The translations under genes and the position numbers were made by a program. DNA of 64,000 nt, from positions 1 through 64,000 of the IMG/VR virus record IMGVR_UViG_3300037316_000027; one strand, 5' to 3'. The notes beneath the pieces were generated by a model that was not told where the DNA came from, searched no databases, and saw only the letters and a list, made by a program, of their open reading frames with translations. Below, piece by piece: positions 22,260 through 31,771 of the stretch; position 1 is the stretch's first letter, and the number at the start of each line of letters is the position of its first letter. Source of the stretch: a virus.

Positions 22260-23059
22260 TTTCCACGGCTCTCCCAAGCGAGGGAGGGGCGGATCACAGG
22301 GACGCCGCCGCGCACGAAGCTGACATCGCCGTCCGGCTGGTGGGACATCATGTCGAGATGGGTCGGCATCTTGGGGTCCACCGTGTTCTCCCGCATGAGG
22401 CGCACCCGCTCGGCGAGGCGCTCGCCCTCCAGCACTTGAGGGAAGTTGAAACTGTCGTGGAACATGAAGTGCTTCGATGTCAGTGACGGGCGGGTATACT
22501 CGAAAGCGAGCCGGGAGGCAAGCTGTTCGTCGGGCCATTTGAACCCGTAGCGCTCAAGCGCCGGCCGATAGACGATGGAGAGGGTCGTGTCGTCGTTGCC
22601 CTCGAACGGCACCTGATCGTCGGACAGCTTGAACTCGTCCGGGTGATCCTTCAAGAATTGCATCAGCCGCTTCGAGCGCAGCCCGCAACCGTTGCCGACG
22701 TTGTAGTTGCCCGGGGGCGTCCACCACGGGGCTCCGATGTAGTCGTATTCCAGAAATTCGTCGGTCCACATCTCCGGGTTGGTGATCCAGCAGTCCCACT
22801 CCGTGAGCAAGAAATGGCTTGTCTTCAGGAAGGGCGCGAGATCGGACCACATCCAGCGGCCGAAGACTTTGCTGCTAGGCCATTTGGGGACCTGTACGAA
22901 GCGTACATCCGGAAAGCCCTCCAGCGGTTCGTCGCAGAAGATCACCACGTCTCCGTAGTCAGCCGCTTCGAGACTGTCGCGCAGCGACAGGGCCGCCAGA
23001 TCGTGGCATACGATATCAACCATCATGAGGGTCACGTCAGGCAGTTGCAGCTTGCTCAT
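22256..23059 (-). CDS. DUF5672-type glycosyltransferase-like protein, second copy
   Basis: 267 aa. LLTEWDCWI, FLEYDYIGAPWW and VGNGCGLRSKR match the paralogue at 16281-17147. The C-terminal part shares a F-K-W-P-x-(E/D)-x-L-A-S helix with it. The two copies flank the sugar-synthesis genes, suggesting successive transfers to one glycan. Confidence 0.8.
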   Translation of the reverse strand: MSKLQLPDVTLMMVDIVCHDLAALSLRDSLEAADYGDVVIFCDEPLEGFPDVRFVQVPKWPSSKVFGRWMWSDLAPFLKTSHFLLTEWDCWITNPEMWTDEFLEYDYIGAPWWTPPGNYNVGNGCGLRSKRLMQFLKDHPDEFKLSDDQVPFEGNDDTTLSIVYRPALERYGFKWPDEQLASRLAFEYTRPSLTSKHFMFHDSFNFPQVLEGERLAERVRLMRENTVDPKMPTHLDMMSHQPDGDVSFVRGGVPVIRPSLAWESRGK

Positions 23060-23748
23060 TGAACTTCTCCCCTAGCGGCTATGAGCGCGGCCCACGCTTC
23101 GCGCGTCTTGGCCCCGTGGATGAAAATGTATCCGTCGTTCTTGACGGCATTGATCCCGACCGTGAGATGCTCTGGGACAGTCGAGAAGTGGCCGCCGACC
23201 GCGCCCTCGAAGCCACGCCACGGCAGCCCAGCCGCGTAGGCCAGTTGCACCATGTAGTGATCGATGTTGAGCAGCCGTGGATCGTAGACGATCTTGTCGG
23301 CGCTCGCGAGCATCGCCTCGATCGTTTTGCGCGACAGAAAATACGGAGGCTGGAATGCGACGTGCGGAAGGGTCTCGTCGAGATACGGGTCCGGGTCCGC
23401 GTCAGTCGCTACCATGGACCATACAAGGTCCGGCTCGGCATAGAGATAGGCGGGCAGTTCTGGCGTGAGGCACGCGCTGTCCGCGTCGTTGATGAAGAAA
23501 TACTTCTCCGGGTAGCTCAAGAGGATTTCAAGGTGCCGACGCTGACGCTCCAGCGATGGAATGCCCGTGTAGGCGCGCGCGCCGCCGAACCTGTTCTCGA
23601 CGCCGGGATGGATGATCTCTACGCGGCTATCGTCTGGCGACAGGATGGTGACCGGCCGACCGTGATGTATGTGAAGGCCAAGGTTACCCTGCACGAGGGG
23701 ATGATCCCCCGCGTAGCAACAGACGGCTACCCGCGTGTCCTCGTTCAT
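23056..23748 (-). CDS. Glycosyltransferase-like protein, tandem paralogue A
   Basis: 230 aa. Starts [14 protein letters not shown]; contains F-I-N-D-A-D-S (DxD-type metal/nucleotide motif), [14 protein letters not shown] and a C-terminal I-F-I-H-G. About half of its residues are identical to the next gene upstream. Probably a GT-A-fold glycosyltransferase. ATGA overlaps on both sides place it firmly in the operon. Confidence 0.7.
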   Translation of the reverse strand: MNEDTRVAVCCYAGDHPLVQGNLGLHIHHGRPVTILSPDDSRVEIIHPGVENRFGGARAYTGIPSLERQRRHLEILLSYPEKYFFINDADSACLTPELPAYLYAEPDLVWSMVATDADPDPYLDETLPHVAFQPPYFLSRKTIEAMLASADKIVYDPRLLNIDHYMVQLAYAAGLPWRGFEGAVGGHFSTVPEHLTVGINAVKNDGYIFIHGAKTREAWAALIAARGEVQ

Positions 23749-24449
23749 GCGGTCAACTTCCCGACTGCCCCGAGGAAGGTTCGTCGTGCGACTACAAGGG
23801 CTCGCATGTCTTCAGGCTTCTTGATCCCGTGGAAAATACTGATGCCGTCGCTGAGGGCGAGGCGCAATGCCAGCGAGGGGTGACAACAAACACAACTCTC
23901 GAACCTGCGCCACGGCAGCCCGGCCGCGTAGGTCAATTGAACCATGTAGTAGTCGATGAAGGGCATCATGTCGAGAGATGGCACGACCTTGTCGGCGCTC
24001 GCGAGCATCGCCTCGATCGTTTTGCGGGAGAGAAAGTAAGGCGGCTGGAACGCGACGTGGGGCCAGCCCTTGGGGAAGGTTGCCTGATGCTGAGGGATGT
24101 CGTCGTTGACTTGGTTCGACCAGACGAGATCAGGTTCGGCATAGAGGTAGGGCGGAAATTCCGGATCGAGACAAACGCTGTCGGCATCGTGGATCATGAA
24201 GTGTGTCTCAGGAAACTCCAGAAGGATTTCGAGATGACGGCGCTCACGCTCCAGCGTGTGACCGCCAGTGTGCCCGGCCAATCCGCCATGACGGTTATCG
24301 ACGCCGGGAATGACGACGGGGCTGTCCTCGGGGGAGAGGATTACGACCGGGCATTCGTGATGCAGATAGAGATCAAGATTTTCTCTGACCACTTGCGCAT
24401 CGCCGGCATAGCAACAGACCGCGACGCGGGTGTCAGAGTTCATCGTCAT
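23745..24449 (-). CDS. Glycosyltransferase-like protein, tandem paralogue B
   Basis: 234 aa. Same architecture as 23056-23748: N-terminal [16 protein letters not shown], the identical [14 protein letters not shown] block, and F-H-G-I-K near the end. A recent tandem duplication with divergence in the acceptor-side regions. Confidence 0.7.
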   Translation of the reverse strand: MTMNSDTRVAVCCYAGDAQVVRENLDLYLHHECPVVILSPEDSPVVIPGVDNRHGGLAGHTGGHTLERERRHLEILLEFPETHFMIHDADSVCLDPEFPPYLYAEPDLVWSNQVNDDIPQHQATFPKGWPHVAFQPPYFLSRKTIEAMLASADKVVPSLDMMPFIDYYMVQLTYAAGLPWRRFESCVCCHPSLALRLALSDGISIFHGIKKPEDMRALVVARRTFLGAVGKLTA

Positions 24450-25467
24450 AGACCTTACCGGCTTTCAGATCGCTAACGACCATTTCGTGAACGAGTTCTT
24501 CGAAGCCGACCTTGGGCCGCCATCCCAGAACGCGCCGGGCCTTGGACGCGTCGCCTTTGAGGAAGTCAACTTCGGTCGGACGGAAGTATTTGGGGTCTAT
24601 ACTGACAAGAGCCTTCCCTGTCAAGTCGCTGAAGCCTACTTCGTCCGCTCCCTCCCCTTTCCAGACGATCGGCTGTCCGATCAGGGCGAAAGCGGTCTCC
24701 ACGAACTCGCGGACAGAATGGGCCTCTCCCGTAGCGATTACATAGTCGTCCGGCTTGTCCTGCTGGAGCGCCAACCACATTGCTTCGACGTAGTCCTTGG
24801 CATGGCCCCAATCGCGCACGGCGTTGAGGTTGCCGAGCTGGAGATGCTCCGACCGGCCTTGGTGGATCGCGGCGACAGCCTGCGTGATCTTGCGCGTGAC
24901 GAACGTCGGACCGCGACGCGGGCTCTCGTGATTGAACAGGATGCCATTGCTGGCGTGCATGCCGTAGGCCTCCCGGTAGTTGACCGTGATCCAGTAGGCG
25001 TAGAGCTTCGCAACGCCATAGGGTGAGCGGGGCTTGAAGGGGGTCTTCTCGTCGAGTATCGGCCATGTCTGGAAATTCAGTTGATCGCCGTACATCTCTG
25101 ACGTGCTCGCCTGATAGAGACGTGTCTTCAGGCCGAGCGTGTTGACAGCTTCAAGCAGCCTCAGCGCCCCGATCGCATCCGCGTTAGCAGTATACTCAGG
25201 CGTCTCAAAGCTGACTTGCACATGGGACTGAGCCGCGAGATTGTAAATCTCATCTGGAGCCACATCATGTATAATGCGAGTGAGATTTGATCCATCTGTC
25301 ATGTCCCCGTAGTGCAGCTTCAGGTCCGGCAGATGATCGATACGCGATGTGTTGAACGAAGACGCGCGTCGTTTGAGACCGTGGACTTCATAGCCCTTGC
25401 CGAGCAACAGCTCCGCGAGATAGCTGCCGTCCTGCCCGGTAACTCCGGTGATCAATGCGCGTTTCAT
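24433..25467 (-). CDS. gmd: GDP-mannose 4,6-dehydratase-like protein
   Basis: 344 aa. [12 protein letters not shown] (GxxGxDG, typical of GMD), [17 protein letters not shown] (Tyr-x3-Lys) and [10 protein letters not shown] are classic. The reaction is GDP-mannose to GDP-4-keto-6-deoxymannose; homologues in Campylobacter and Yersinia act on GDP-heptose to give 6-deoxyheptose. Pairs with the Fcl-like gene at 15346. ATG 25467 is chosen because it matches the family N-terminus; it overlaps the upstream stop. Confidence 0.93.
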   Translation of the reverse strand: MKRALITGVTGQDGSYLAELLLGKGYEVHGLKRRASSFNTSRIDHLPDLKLHYGDMTDGSNLTRIIHDVAPDEIYNLAAQSHVQVSFETPEYTANADAIGALRLLEAVNTLGLKTRLYQASTSEMYGDQLNFQTWPILDEKTPFKPRSPYGVAKLYAYWITVNYREAYGMHASNGILFNHESPRRGPTFVTRKITQAVAAIHQGRSEHLQLGNLNAVRDWGHAKDYVEAMWLALQQDKPDDYVIATGEAHSVREFVETAFALIGQPIVWKGEGADEVGFSDLTGKALVSIDPKYFRPTEVDFLKGDASKARRVLGWRPKVGFEELVHEMVVSDLKAGKVYDDEL

Positions 25468-25808
25468 TCGAAAACTCCCTCTAAGACTATTTCTCCCTTC
25501 ACGATCGAACCATGAAAGAGGCATGTCGGATGTTTGCGGCCGTGACCACCGCTTCTCGTGTTATCGATACTGGGGATCAAAGTCAGACGATCGGGCCAGC
25601 TTGCGCCGTCTGGAAGGATGTTCGCTTGCCAACGATGTGTCTTTTCATCTTGAAGACCGAGCCCTAACTTGATCGAGACCCGGAATGGAGGACCGCACGC
25701 CGGGCACGTGAAAGTGAGATCATACTCATCAATGAGGACGCCGCCTGTCTCCGGTGTAAAACCCCGAACGCATTGTCGCCATTCTGGACTAAGCTCTATG
25801 AGTTTCAT
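25464..25808 (-). CDS. Hypothetical protein with CPAC motif, 114 aa
   Basis: A C-P-A-C pair and C-terminal His/Cys residues (K-H-P-T-C-L-F-H-G) could bind zinc. The W-x-x-R-L-T-L-x-P-S-I...F-H-G-x-I arrangement is reminiscent of DUF6527-type phage/bacterial proteins, but I am not sure. It is tightly coupled to gmd. Confidence 0.55.
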   Translation of the reverse strand: MKLIELSPEWRQCVRGFTPETGGVLIDEYDLTFTCPACGPPFRVSIKLGLGLQDEKTHRWQANILPDGASWPDRLTLIPSIDNTRSGGHGRKHPTCLFHGSIVKGEIVLEGVFE

Positions 25809-26128
25809 GGGAGACACCTTTCGGCTTTGTTGATGATCCACTGTGGCACGTGTTTCTCGATAGCCTCAGCCCGAGCTTCGGCCCGTGAGTGCGTTATGAG
25901 ATAGGCCCTGATCTTGTCGCAGAGTGAGTTCATTTCGTTGCACGGGGTCCAGCCTGAAGACATGGCTTCGTACCGTGCGGCTCCGTAACAGGTCCACACG
26001 TCTTCGTCAGCGTGCGCGGGCCGCGCCATCGCGCATGCGCCGATTGCCAATAGCGCAGCGAGCGCAAGGAAGAGCGCCCACGGAAACAAACCCCTGATGC
26101 TAGGAGGAACGTCTTTCAACTTCATCAT
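25805..26128 (-). CDS. Exported cysteine-containing protein, 107 aa
   Basis: The signal peptide is clear: basic start, hydrophobic core (~13-32), cleavage after A-H-A. The mature ~65 residues hold four cysteines that could form two disulfides in the periplasm. The start at 26128 overlaps the upstream stop; the longer ORF upstream is a shadow of the next gene. Confidence 0.65.
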   Translation of the reverse strand: MMKLKDVPPSIRGLFPWALFLALAALLAIGACAMARPAHADEDVWTCYGAARYEAMSSGWTPCNEMNSLCDKIRAYLITHSRAEARAEAIEKHVPQWIINKAERCLP

Positions 26129-26763
26129 GCTTTTAGCCCCGCAAGTGGTCTTGGCGTGTGCTGATCGACAATATCCGTCCGAAGCCAAGTCTCGGTCGGT
26201 GTCCCAAACTGTTCTTGCGTCCATCCCCCGTAACATCTCACGTAAGGCTGCAACTCTTTCATGTGGGCGTTCCAGCCCCGGCGGAAACCGTGCGCCGCGT
26301 TCCACGGCTGGTCGCGAACGAAGTGCTTGCCCTCTACCGTCATGTGGACGCCGCACGTGATGACATGAACGAACCCCAACTCGCGGGCGATCTTTACACA
26401 AAAGAGGCCGGTCGAGCCGGACCAGTCTCGGGTCCAGTGCGTGACAGCCCCTTCGTAGTTCCGATGAGCCCAGACTTTCTCCGGTACGTTGAGCCCCGCT
26501 GCCCTGCGACGCGGGAGCCAGATAGAGAGCTTGTCCGGGTGCAACGTGATCGCATGCATGATGTCTTCCGGGAATTTTTCTATCATGTCATTGCCCGCGA
26601 AGATAGTGATAGTTCGCTCAGCCCTCGCGCAGAGTTCCTTCGCCTGTGCGTATTCAGCGAACGGGTCGCCGCCGCCACACATGACAACGGCGACATCTTG
26701 CCGCGTCGGCGACAGGGCGCGCGGAGGCGGCGCGATCGGCGGACGCATGATACGCAGGGTCAT
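26125..26763 (-). CDS. Hypothetical protein, Rossmann-like, 212 aa
   Basis: V-A-V-V-M-C-G-G-G-D-P near the N-terminus and T-I-F-A-G-N-D look like a nucleotide-binding strand-loop; the middle S-G-S-T-G-L-F-C-V-K-I-A and C-G-V-H-M-T could be a second half. The end is rich in Trp/Tyr/Arg. Found between a GT9-like gene and gmd, so a sugar-related role is likely but unassigned. Confidence 0.65.
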   Translation of the reverse strand: MTLRIMRPPIAPPPRALSPTRQDVAVVMCGGGDPFAEYAQAKELCARAERTITIFAGNDMIEKFPEDIMHAITLHPDKLSIWLPRRRAAGLNVPEKVWAHRNYEGAVTHWTRDWSGSTGLFCVKIARELGFVHVITCGVHMTVEGKHFVRDQPWNAAHGFRRGWNAHMKELQPYVRCYGGWTQEQFGTPTETWLRTDIVDQHTPRPLAGLKA

Positions 26764-27707
26764 GCCTTGTCCCTAATCTGTATACAAGTTTCGGAGACAA
26801 ACCCCTCTACCGCGCCCCGAGCGAAGTCCATATTAAGGCTTTTGTCGCAGACTTTCCGACACTGGGAAGTCCAGCACGTGCACGAGACCCTAGGGCCGAT
26901 TGCCATGTAGGGTGCGAACTTCTTTCCGGCATCGTGACAGCGCGGGTCTTCGTAACCGCCGACGATCGAGAGCGTCGGCGTCCCAACCGCCGGCCCGAGG
27001 ACAGCCGCGAAGCCACTTGACGTGAAGACGAGATCGGATTGCTTGAACAAGGCAGCTAGAGCTTCGAATACAAGCTCACCGTGATGGAAACTCAGGTCCG
27101 CTTTAGTTTCCGGTCCGACGATCCATTCCTTCCCGTCACAAAGGTCTGCGACCGATATCGTGAAGAACTTCTCTCGGACGATTTCGAAAAGCTCGGCGTA
27201 AGCAGCTTGATCAGCATTGCGTGCGATGCTACCACGCCATTCCGGGCGCGCGACCAAGGGTCTGTATACGCACCACGGTCGCTCAGAAGCGATTTGCGGA
27301 AGTGGTCCGAGTTGCTTGAACAATAGTCCAGTCCAAGCATCAGGGACAGGGAGAGTAAAGTCCGCCGTGGCGAAATCGGTGCCGGTAACATTGCACATAA
27401 CCTCAAGGATTGTTTTGCTGGGCGTCTGTAGCACTTGTTGGCCGCCGTAGGCAATACGCATCCCGGCGCTCCGGGTGAGTGGGTGACGCGCCGTGAATTT
27501 GTCCGCCTCGCGCTGCTCATTCTTCATCTGGGTCCGCAGAGCGATGCCGCGACGCACGACGATCAGGCCCTCGGCAATCAGGTCGTGATACATCGCAGGC
27601 CATGGGGTCATGAGAGTGACGGTGTGACGTTGCATGAGCTGCCGCAGGACCGCGCGCTGATGCAGACAGTCGCCGAGCCCTCCCATGCCTTGGATGAAGA
27701 GCGGCAT
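26760..27707 (-). CDS. Heptosyltransferase-like glycosyltransferase (GT9 type)
   Basis: 315 aa. GMGGLGDCLHQRAVLRQL is the N-terminal GT-B loop, and SSGFAAVLGPAVGTPTLSIVGGYEDP the C-terminal donor-site motif, of ADP-heptose:LPS heptosyltransferases. A cysteine cluster (C-T-C-W-T-S-Q-C) near the C-terminus is a feature of phage-type members. It would use the NDP-heptose made by the cluster. ATG 27707 is preferred over GTG 27710. Confidence 0.75.
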   Translation of the reverse strand: MPLFIQGMGGLGDCLHQRAVLRQLMQRHTVTLMTPWPAMYHDLIAEGLIVVRRGIALRTQMKNEQREADKFTARHPLTRSAGMRIAYGGQQVLQTPSKTILEVMCNVTGTDFATADFTLPVPDAWTGLLFKQLGPLPQIASERPWCVYRPLVARPEWRGSIARNADQAAYAELFEIVREKFFTISVADLCDGKEWIVGPETKADLSFHHGELVFEALAALFKQSDLVFTSSGFAAVLGPAVGTPTLSIVGGYEDPRCHDAGKKFAPYMAIGPRVSCTCWTSQCRKVCDKSLNMDFARGAVEGFVSETCIQIRDKA

Positions 27708-27710
27708 CAC

Positions 27711-27893
27711 TCAATTACCCCACTGATATGTGTAGGTCGGTTGTTCAGGTTTCGCTACGGCACGTGGTCGGTTCTGCTCTACTGGAGGCAACGAAAAATC
27801 CCGCGCTGCTTTGAGCATCGCGAGATAGTCGCCACCATGAAAGTAGAGCATCGACGCCGTCAGAAACGCCGACAGAGGAATTTGCCAGCGCAT
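27711..27893 (-). CDS. Small protein with N-terminal hydrophobic segment, 60 aa
   Basis: Residues ~3-18 are hydrophobic (weak signal or membrane anchor); the rest is polar with a Pro-rich end (YTYQWGN). It links the fibre genes to the sugar cluster with minimal spacing. Function unknown. Confidence 0.5.
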   Translation of the reverse strand: MRWQIPLSAFLTASMLYFHGGDYLAMLKAARDFSLPPVEQNRPRAVAKPEQPTYTYQWGN

Positions 27894-27905
27894 CCCGACC
27901 TCCGG

Positions 27906-28280
27906 TCACCCATGAGTAATAGTCGCCGAAGTGATCGTGACCGGCTGGCCGGCAACGATGTTCGTGCTCGACAGCACGATGTCCGACGCCGAAACGCCGA
28001 CCGTCAGTCCGGAGACGATTACAGTGCCGCCGCCATTGACAGCGGTCGAAATCGTTGCCGCGACTGCGGTGCCCGAGGCGTTCGCGCTCGCCTCGGTCAG
28101 CGGAGTGCTGCCGAAGGTCAGGACACCGCCGGTCACGGTGCCCGCCGGGTTCGCCAACGCGATCGACGCCAGAAGCGTCGGGACCGAGTTGAAGATGTTG
28201 AGATAGCCCGTCGTGCCGATCGCGGTGACGACATCCGTCATTCGGGTATTCTTTAGCGTAGCATTGTAGTTGACTGCCAT
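27906..28280 (-). CDS. Small virion-type protein, 124 aa
   Basis: Ser/Thr/Ala/Gly/Val-rich, beta-strand-rich and Cys-free, with an A-L-A-N-P-A-G-T-V-T-G-G-V-L-T-F block. This is typical of phage fibre or decoration proteins. It has a good GGAGG ribosome binding site on the minus strand. Likely structural, since it sits beside fibre genes. Confidence 0.65.
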   Translation of the reverse strand: MAVNYNATLKNTRMTDVVTAIGTTGYLNIFNSVPTLLASIALANPAGTVTGGVLTFGSTPLTEASANASGTAVAATISTAVNGGGTVIVSGLTVGVSASDIVLSSTNIVAGQPVTITSATITHG

Positions 28281-28296
28281 GGTGGCCTCCTATCAA

Positions 28297-29295
28297 TCAG
28301 GTTGTAAAGAACGTACGGCGGGGGCGAACCTGAGTAACGCCAGCGCCAAGAGCTGAGAAACGATCCTGCGCATCGGTAGCGGCGAGAGGACCTAGGACCG
28401 GCGTAACGCCGATCACTGCAAAAACATCCGGAGCTTCAGTCACGGTCAGCGTGCCGTTCACGCCTAGCCCGACCCCGAGCGCGAGAAAGATGTCCTGCGC
28501 CTCAGTTGCGGTCAGTGGACCTAGGGTCGGTTTGTAGCCGAAGGCGTTAAACACGTCGGCCGTCTCACGAGCTACCATCGGGCCGAAGGACGGGATGTTA
28601 CCGAGAGCATTAAACGCGTCGGCGGTTTCGACAGCTTCTACCTGTCCGATGATCCCGAACGCACCGGGATATCCGATGAACACCATCGTATCGGTCGGGT
28701 CGGTCGCGGCCAGCGTTCCTGTCTCTCCAGCGATACCATCCCACGGATTGAAGCCGGACGGCGCGGGATACGCGAATGTCGGCGAGGGGTAGTCGCCGCC
28801 GTCGATCGTGGTCGTGCACGGGTTGAACTGGAGCCACACATAAGGGAAGATCGGCGTTACCAAGGTCGAGAGAGAATGACCGCCCGTATTCGTCGATGGA
28901 TTAGCCGTGCCGCTGCCGTTCCAGTTGCCGCCGTCGTACCTAATCCAAAAAGACGAGTTGTCAAGATCGACCGCGAAGTCGATGATATGGCCCGTTGGAT
29001 TTACGCCGCCGAAATCGCTAAAGCTGCTGCTGTCCGGTTGATGAGTAATGCCGCTGGCATCAAGAGCGAACTGCCCATTGCCGCCGAGTGTGTCGCCGGC
29101 CGCCGCAAACCCGAGACGCGCGCCATACGGAAACGAGATGTTTGAATACTCAAGAAACCATTTGCCGGTCGAGTGTGAGACCGTGGCGCGCACGCCCTCA
29201 TTGCCCGACCCCGAACCCGACGTTGCTGTGTGGTCGGTATCGGAGAGGGCGATGTGGGCGGTTATATCGCCTGAGTTCCAGACTGTGTTAGTCAT
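28297..29295 (-). CDS. Fibre protein with SPRY-like domain and TEAxDxFxxxG repeats
   Basis: 332 aa. Residues ~1-160 resemble a SPRY/lectin-like beta-sandwich (K-W-F-L-E-Y, L-G-F-A, I-D-F-A-V-D-L-D-N-S-S-F-W). Residues ~195-325 hold five ~25-residue repeats of the type G-x-L-x-A-T-E-A-x-D-x-F-x-A-L-G. The same two modules occur in the protein at 42799-43530. A receptor-binding or virion surface role is likely. Confidence 0.75.
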   Translation of the reverse strand: MTNTVWNSGDITAHIALSDTDHTATSGSGSGNEGVRATVSHSTGKWFLEYSNISFPYGARLGFAAAGDTLGGNGQFALDASGITHQPDSSSFSDFGGVNPTGHIIDFAVDLDNSSFWIRYDGGNWNGSGTANPSTNTGGHSLSTLVTPIFPYVWLQFNPCTTTIDGGDYPSPTFAYPAPSGFNPWDGIAGETGTLAATDPTDTMVFIGYPGAFGIIGQVEAVETADAFNALGNIPSFGPMVARETADVFNAFGYKPTLGPLTATEAQDIFLALGVGLGVNGTLTVTEAPDVFAVIGVTPVLGPLAATDAQDRFSALGAGVTQVRPRRTFFTT

Positions 29296-29302
29296 GCGAG
29301 GC

Positions 29303-30145
29303 TCAGGTCAGGGGAGCGACGAACGTGAACGATATGTTCGCGTGAGTTGTGTCGGGAACAGCGGGCGCGACAAAGGTGATAAGGTCTCCGTAGACGAAAG
29401 TGATATCGGTAGGGAAAGTCACGTCAATCGCCGAACCGTTGAAGACGAGGGTCCCGATGGGGCTCCCGTTTTTGTTGATCGTGTAAACAGTGTCCGCCGT
29501 CGCCGTGGTCAGATTGTAGAACTTCGAACCCGCCAGCCCGGCAGGCAGCGTCATATTATCGACGACGCCGTACAGCAGGAGCGTTTCACCCGGGAGCGGC
29601 CGGCCTTCGACGAAGAGCGCCAAGCGCAGACGATCATCCACCCATGCTGTTACATAGTCCGTGTCGCTGCTCTTGATGAGTTTCTGTCCGGTAGTGCCAC
29701 CAGCCGGCAGCGCGGCGGCGGGCTGTTGCAGTACGAGGTTGTAGAGATTATGTCCGTTACCATCCGTCGCGAATGCGGAGAACGTCGCTCCGCTCGTGTG
29801 CGGGATGGTGATGAGATAGAGCGAACCGCCGTTCGTGACGAGATCGTAAGCGTTGTAGGCCGTCGCCGCTGTCCACGGACCTTTCGGGTCCCACTGCGCA
29901 GTCGGGATCGTGAAGGGACCTAGCACGGCATGGTTCGTCAAATGAATGAAGAAGAGATTGCCGCCGGAGGGTTGATTGATATAATCAATCCCCGCGCCGC
30001 CTGCATCGGCATGATCTTCGAGCGCCTGCAACGCAGAAAACAGCGTCCAGAAATTCAAATCGACTTGCACAGCCGAAAGGTCTGACCCGAGGCCGCCGCC
30101 CCAACGTGTTCCGTCCGCTGTGCGGTATGTGAGGGTGGCTACCAT
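29303..30145 (-). CDS. Tail fibre/baseplate protein with carbohydrate-binding-like module
   Basis: 280 aa. A segment at ~92-125 (W-T-A-A-T-A-Y-N-A-Y-D-L-V, then G-G-S-L-Y-L-I, then T-S-G) resembles chitin-binding CBM5/12-type modules often found in tail proteins. The rest is beta-rich. It sits among tail-tip and fibre genes. Confidence 0.7.
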   Translation of the reverse strand: MVATLTYRTADGTRWGGGLGSDLSAVQVDLNFWTLFSALQALEDHADAGGAGIDYINQPSGGNLFFIHLTNHAVLGPFTIPTAQWDPKGPWTAATAYNAYDLVTNGGSLYLITIPHTSGATFSAFATDGNGHNLYNLVLQQPAAALPAGGTTGQKLIKSSDTDYVTAWVDDRLRLALFVEGRPLPGETLLLYGVVDNMTLPAGLAGSKFYNLTTATADTVYTINKNGSPIGTLVFNGSAIDVTFPTDITFVYGDLITFVAPAVPDTTHANISFTFVAPLT

Positions 30146-30190
30146 GTGGGTGATCCTTTATGTGTTGTTAACCATATTTCCGGGCCAAGG

Positions 30191-31771
30191 TCAAGCACTT
30201 GATGCCTTGAGCTTGGGATTGAAGGCGTCGGACGTGTCCCACTTCGACGGGTCCAGTTGCGCGACGCCGATCACGAGCGCGAACGCGGGGACCTCGCCGT
30301 CGAGCGTCCCCCAGTGTCCAATCCAGTAGCCGGGGCTCATCCCGCCCAAGAAACATCCGGCCCCTTGCACAGGAGAAGTCAATTCATTCGGCAGGGGGAC
30401 CCCGAAATCAGTCGTGGGGTAGCTGTACGTGCGCGGGATATTTCCGTTGCCAAACCTCTGGAGCGGAGGCCAATCGATATACCAATATAGGTTCGTTAGT
30501 GTGCCAGCCGCTCCAGCCATCTCTTCGTTCCATGCGTTGGATGTCCCGTTCCACGCGTTTAGGTACGCGTTCGCGACTTGCGCCTGTAACGCAGTGGACT
30601 GCGACCCCGCTGTCCATTTTCCTGCCGGGTCCGGAGGCGGGATGAGCGCAGGCGGCTCGACCTTCGAGAGTTGCCAGATGTCTGGCGTGCCACTGACGCC
30701 CGGGTCACAGTAGTTCTTGTTGCGGCCGTCTTGTGCGCCCGGATCAATGCGCGTGTCGGTGAAGTCGATCACGCCCCAGTCAACTCCGATCTGGCCGTGC
30801 TCAATTGCATCGTCGAGCGTCGCGAACCCGATAGGGTCGAGCGCCGGTCCCGGGTGATGTAGTCCGATGCTACCTTCCGTCCCGTTGTCATAGCCGACGC
30901 CAACGTTCGGGAGGCGTTGCCACGTTTCGGTAGACGGCGTTCCGGCGAAACTACTGTCGGCGGGATTGCCGACCCAGATGTATTGCCCGTTGTCGGTGAA
31001 CAAGCTCCACTGATACGGTTGCTGGATCGGCGTGAATGTGTACCACGGGCCGCTCTTCAGGCTCGTCGCGCGGGGCCACCAAAGCGGCCCACATGCGATC
31101 TTTGTATTTCCACTCATCGCACCCTTGCTGCTCGGCGGAAAGAAAATGTAGACCGAAGGGTCGGTATTATCCGGCGGGATGGTGACGTTCGGCACATAGT
31201 TCTGCGGCGTGCAGTAGGTCGAGGCCCGCCCTGTCCCTGAGCCGTCGTCACTCGACGGCAGATTGAGGACCATCTCTTCGCCCCTGACTTTCTTGAAGGA
31301 CATCGTATCACATCGGGTGACGGTGAGATAAGGCGACGTTTTGTCGGTAGGGTCACTATATATTTTCTCATCGTGAACACGACGAGTTGCACTTCGGCTA
31401 CCAGTGTCGGTCGTCGAGTTGTAGACATCGCTGTCGTCCGGAAAACTCAAAATCCACTCTTGACCATTCTGATCATTGAACGCGATTGCGTCCAGAACTT
31501 CGATGTCGAAAATCTGAGAACTATCGAACGAACCAGTGAGCCTTTTCATGAGCGAGCGCCGGGTAGCACCGGGCGTGGATTTACTATTGCCGTCTCCGGT
31601 TTGATCGATGATGTACGGCCTAGCCTCAGCCCCCGGAACGTTCATCACAATTTCTTCGCCGCGCTTGGTCTTGAACGAGATCGCGTCAAGCACTTCGATA
31701 TCCATCCAGACATCGCTCGTAGCACCGTGAACACGAACGATGTGAGTTCGACGTTTGAAGCCGCCCGTCAT
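30191..31771 (-). CDS. Virion structural protein with N-terminal triple repeat
   Basis: 526 aa. Three ~55-residue repeats near the N-terminus share the pattern (D-I-E)-V-L-D-A-I-x-F-x-x-x-x-G-(E/Q)-E-x-x-(M/L)-x-x-P (about residues 25-46, 88-110 and 147-172; the third is divergent). The remainder is aromatic-, Pro- and Gly-rich, with many Trp residues. Position between the tail hub and fibres suggests a baseplate or fibre protein. Confidence 0.7.
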   Translation of the reverse strand: MTGGFKRRTHIVRVHGATSDVWMDIEVLDAISFKTKRGEEIVMNVPGAEARPYIIDQTGDGNSKSTPGATRRSLMKRLTGSFDSSQIFDIEVLDAIAFNDQNGQEWILSFPDDSDVYNSTTDTGSRSATRRVHDEKIYSDPTDKTSPYLTVTRCDTMSFKKVRGEEMVLNLPSSDDGSGTGRASTYCTPQNYVPNVTIPPDNTDPSVYIFFPPSSKGAMSGNTKIACGPLWWPRATSLKSGPWYTFTPIQQPYQWSLFTDNGQYIWVGNPADSSFAGTPSTETWQRLPNVGVGYDNGTEGSIGLHHPGPALDPIGFATLDDAIEHGQIGVDWGVIDFTDTRIDPGAQDGRNKNYCDPGVSGTPDIWQLSKVEPPALIPPPDPAGKWTAGSQSTALQAQVANAYLNAWNGTSNAWNEEMAGAAGTLTNLYWYIDWPPLQRFGNGNIPRTYSYPTTDFGVPLPNELTSPVQGAGCFLGGMSPGYWIGHWGTLDGEVPAFALVIGVAQLDPSKWDTSDAFNPKLKASSA

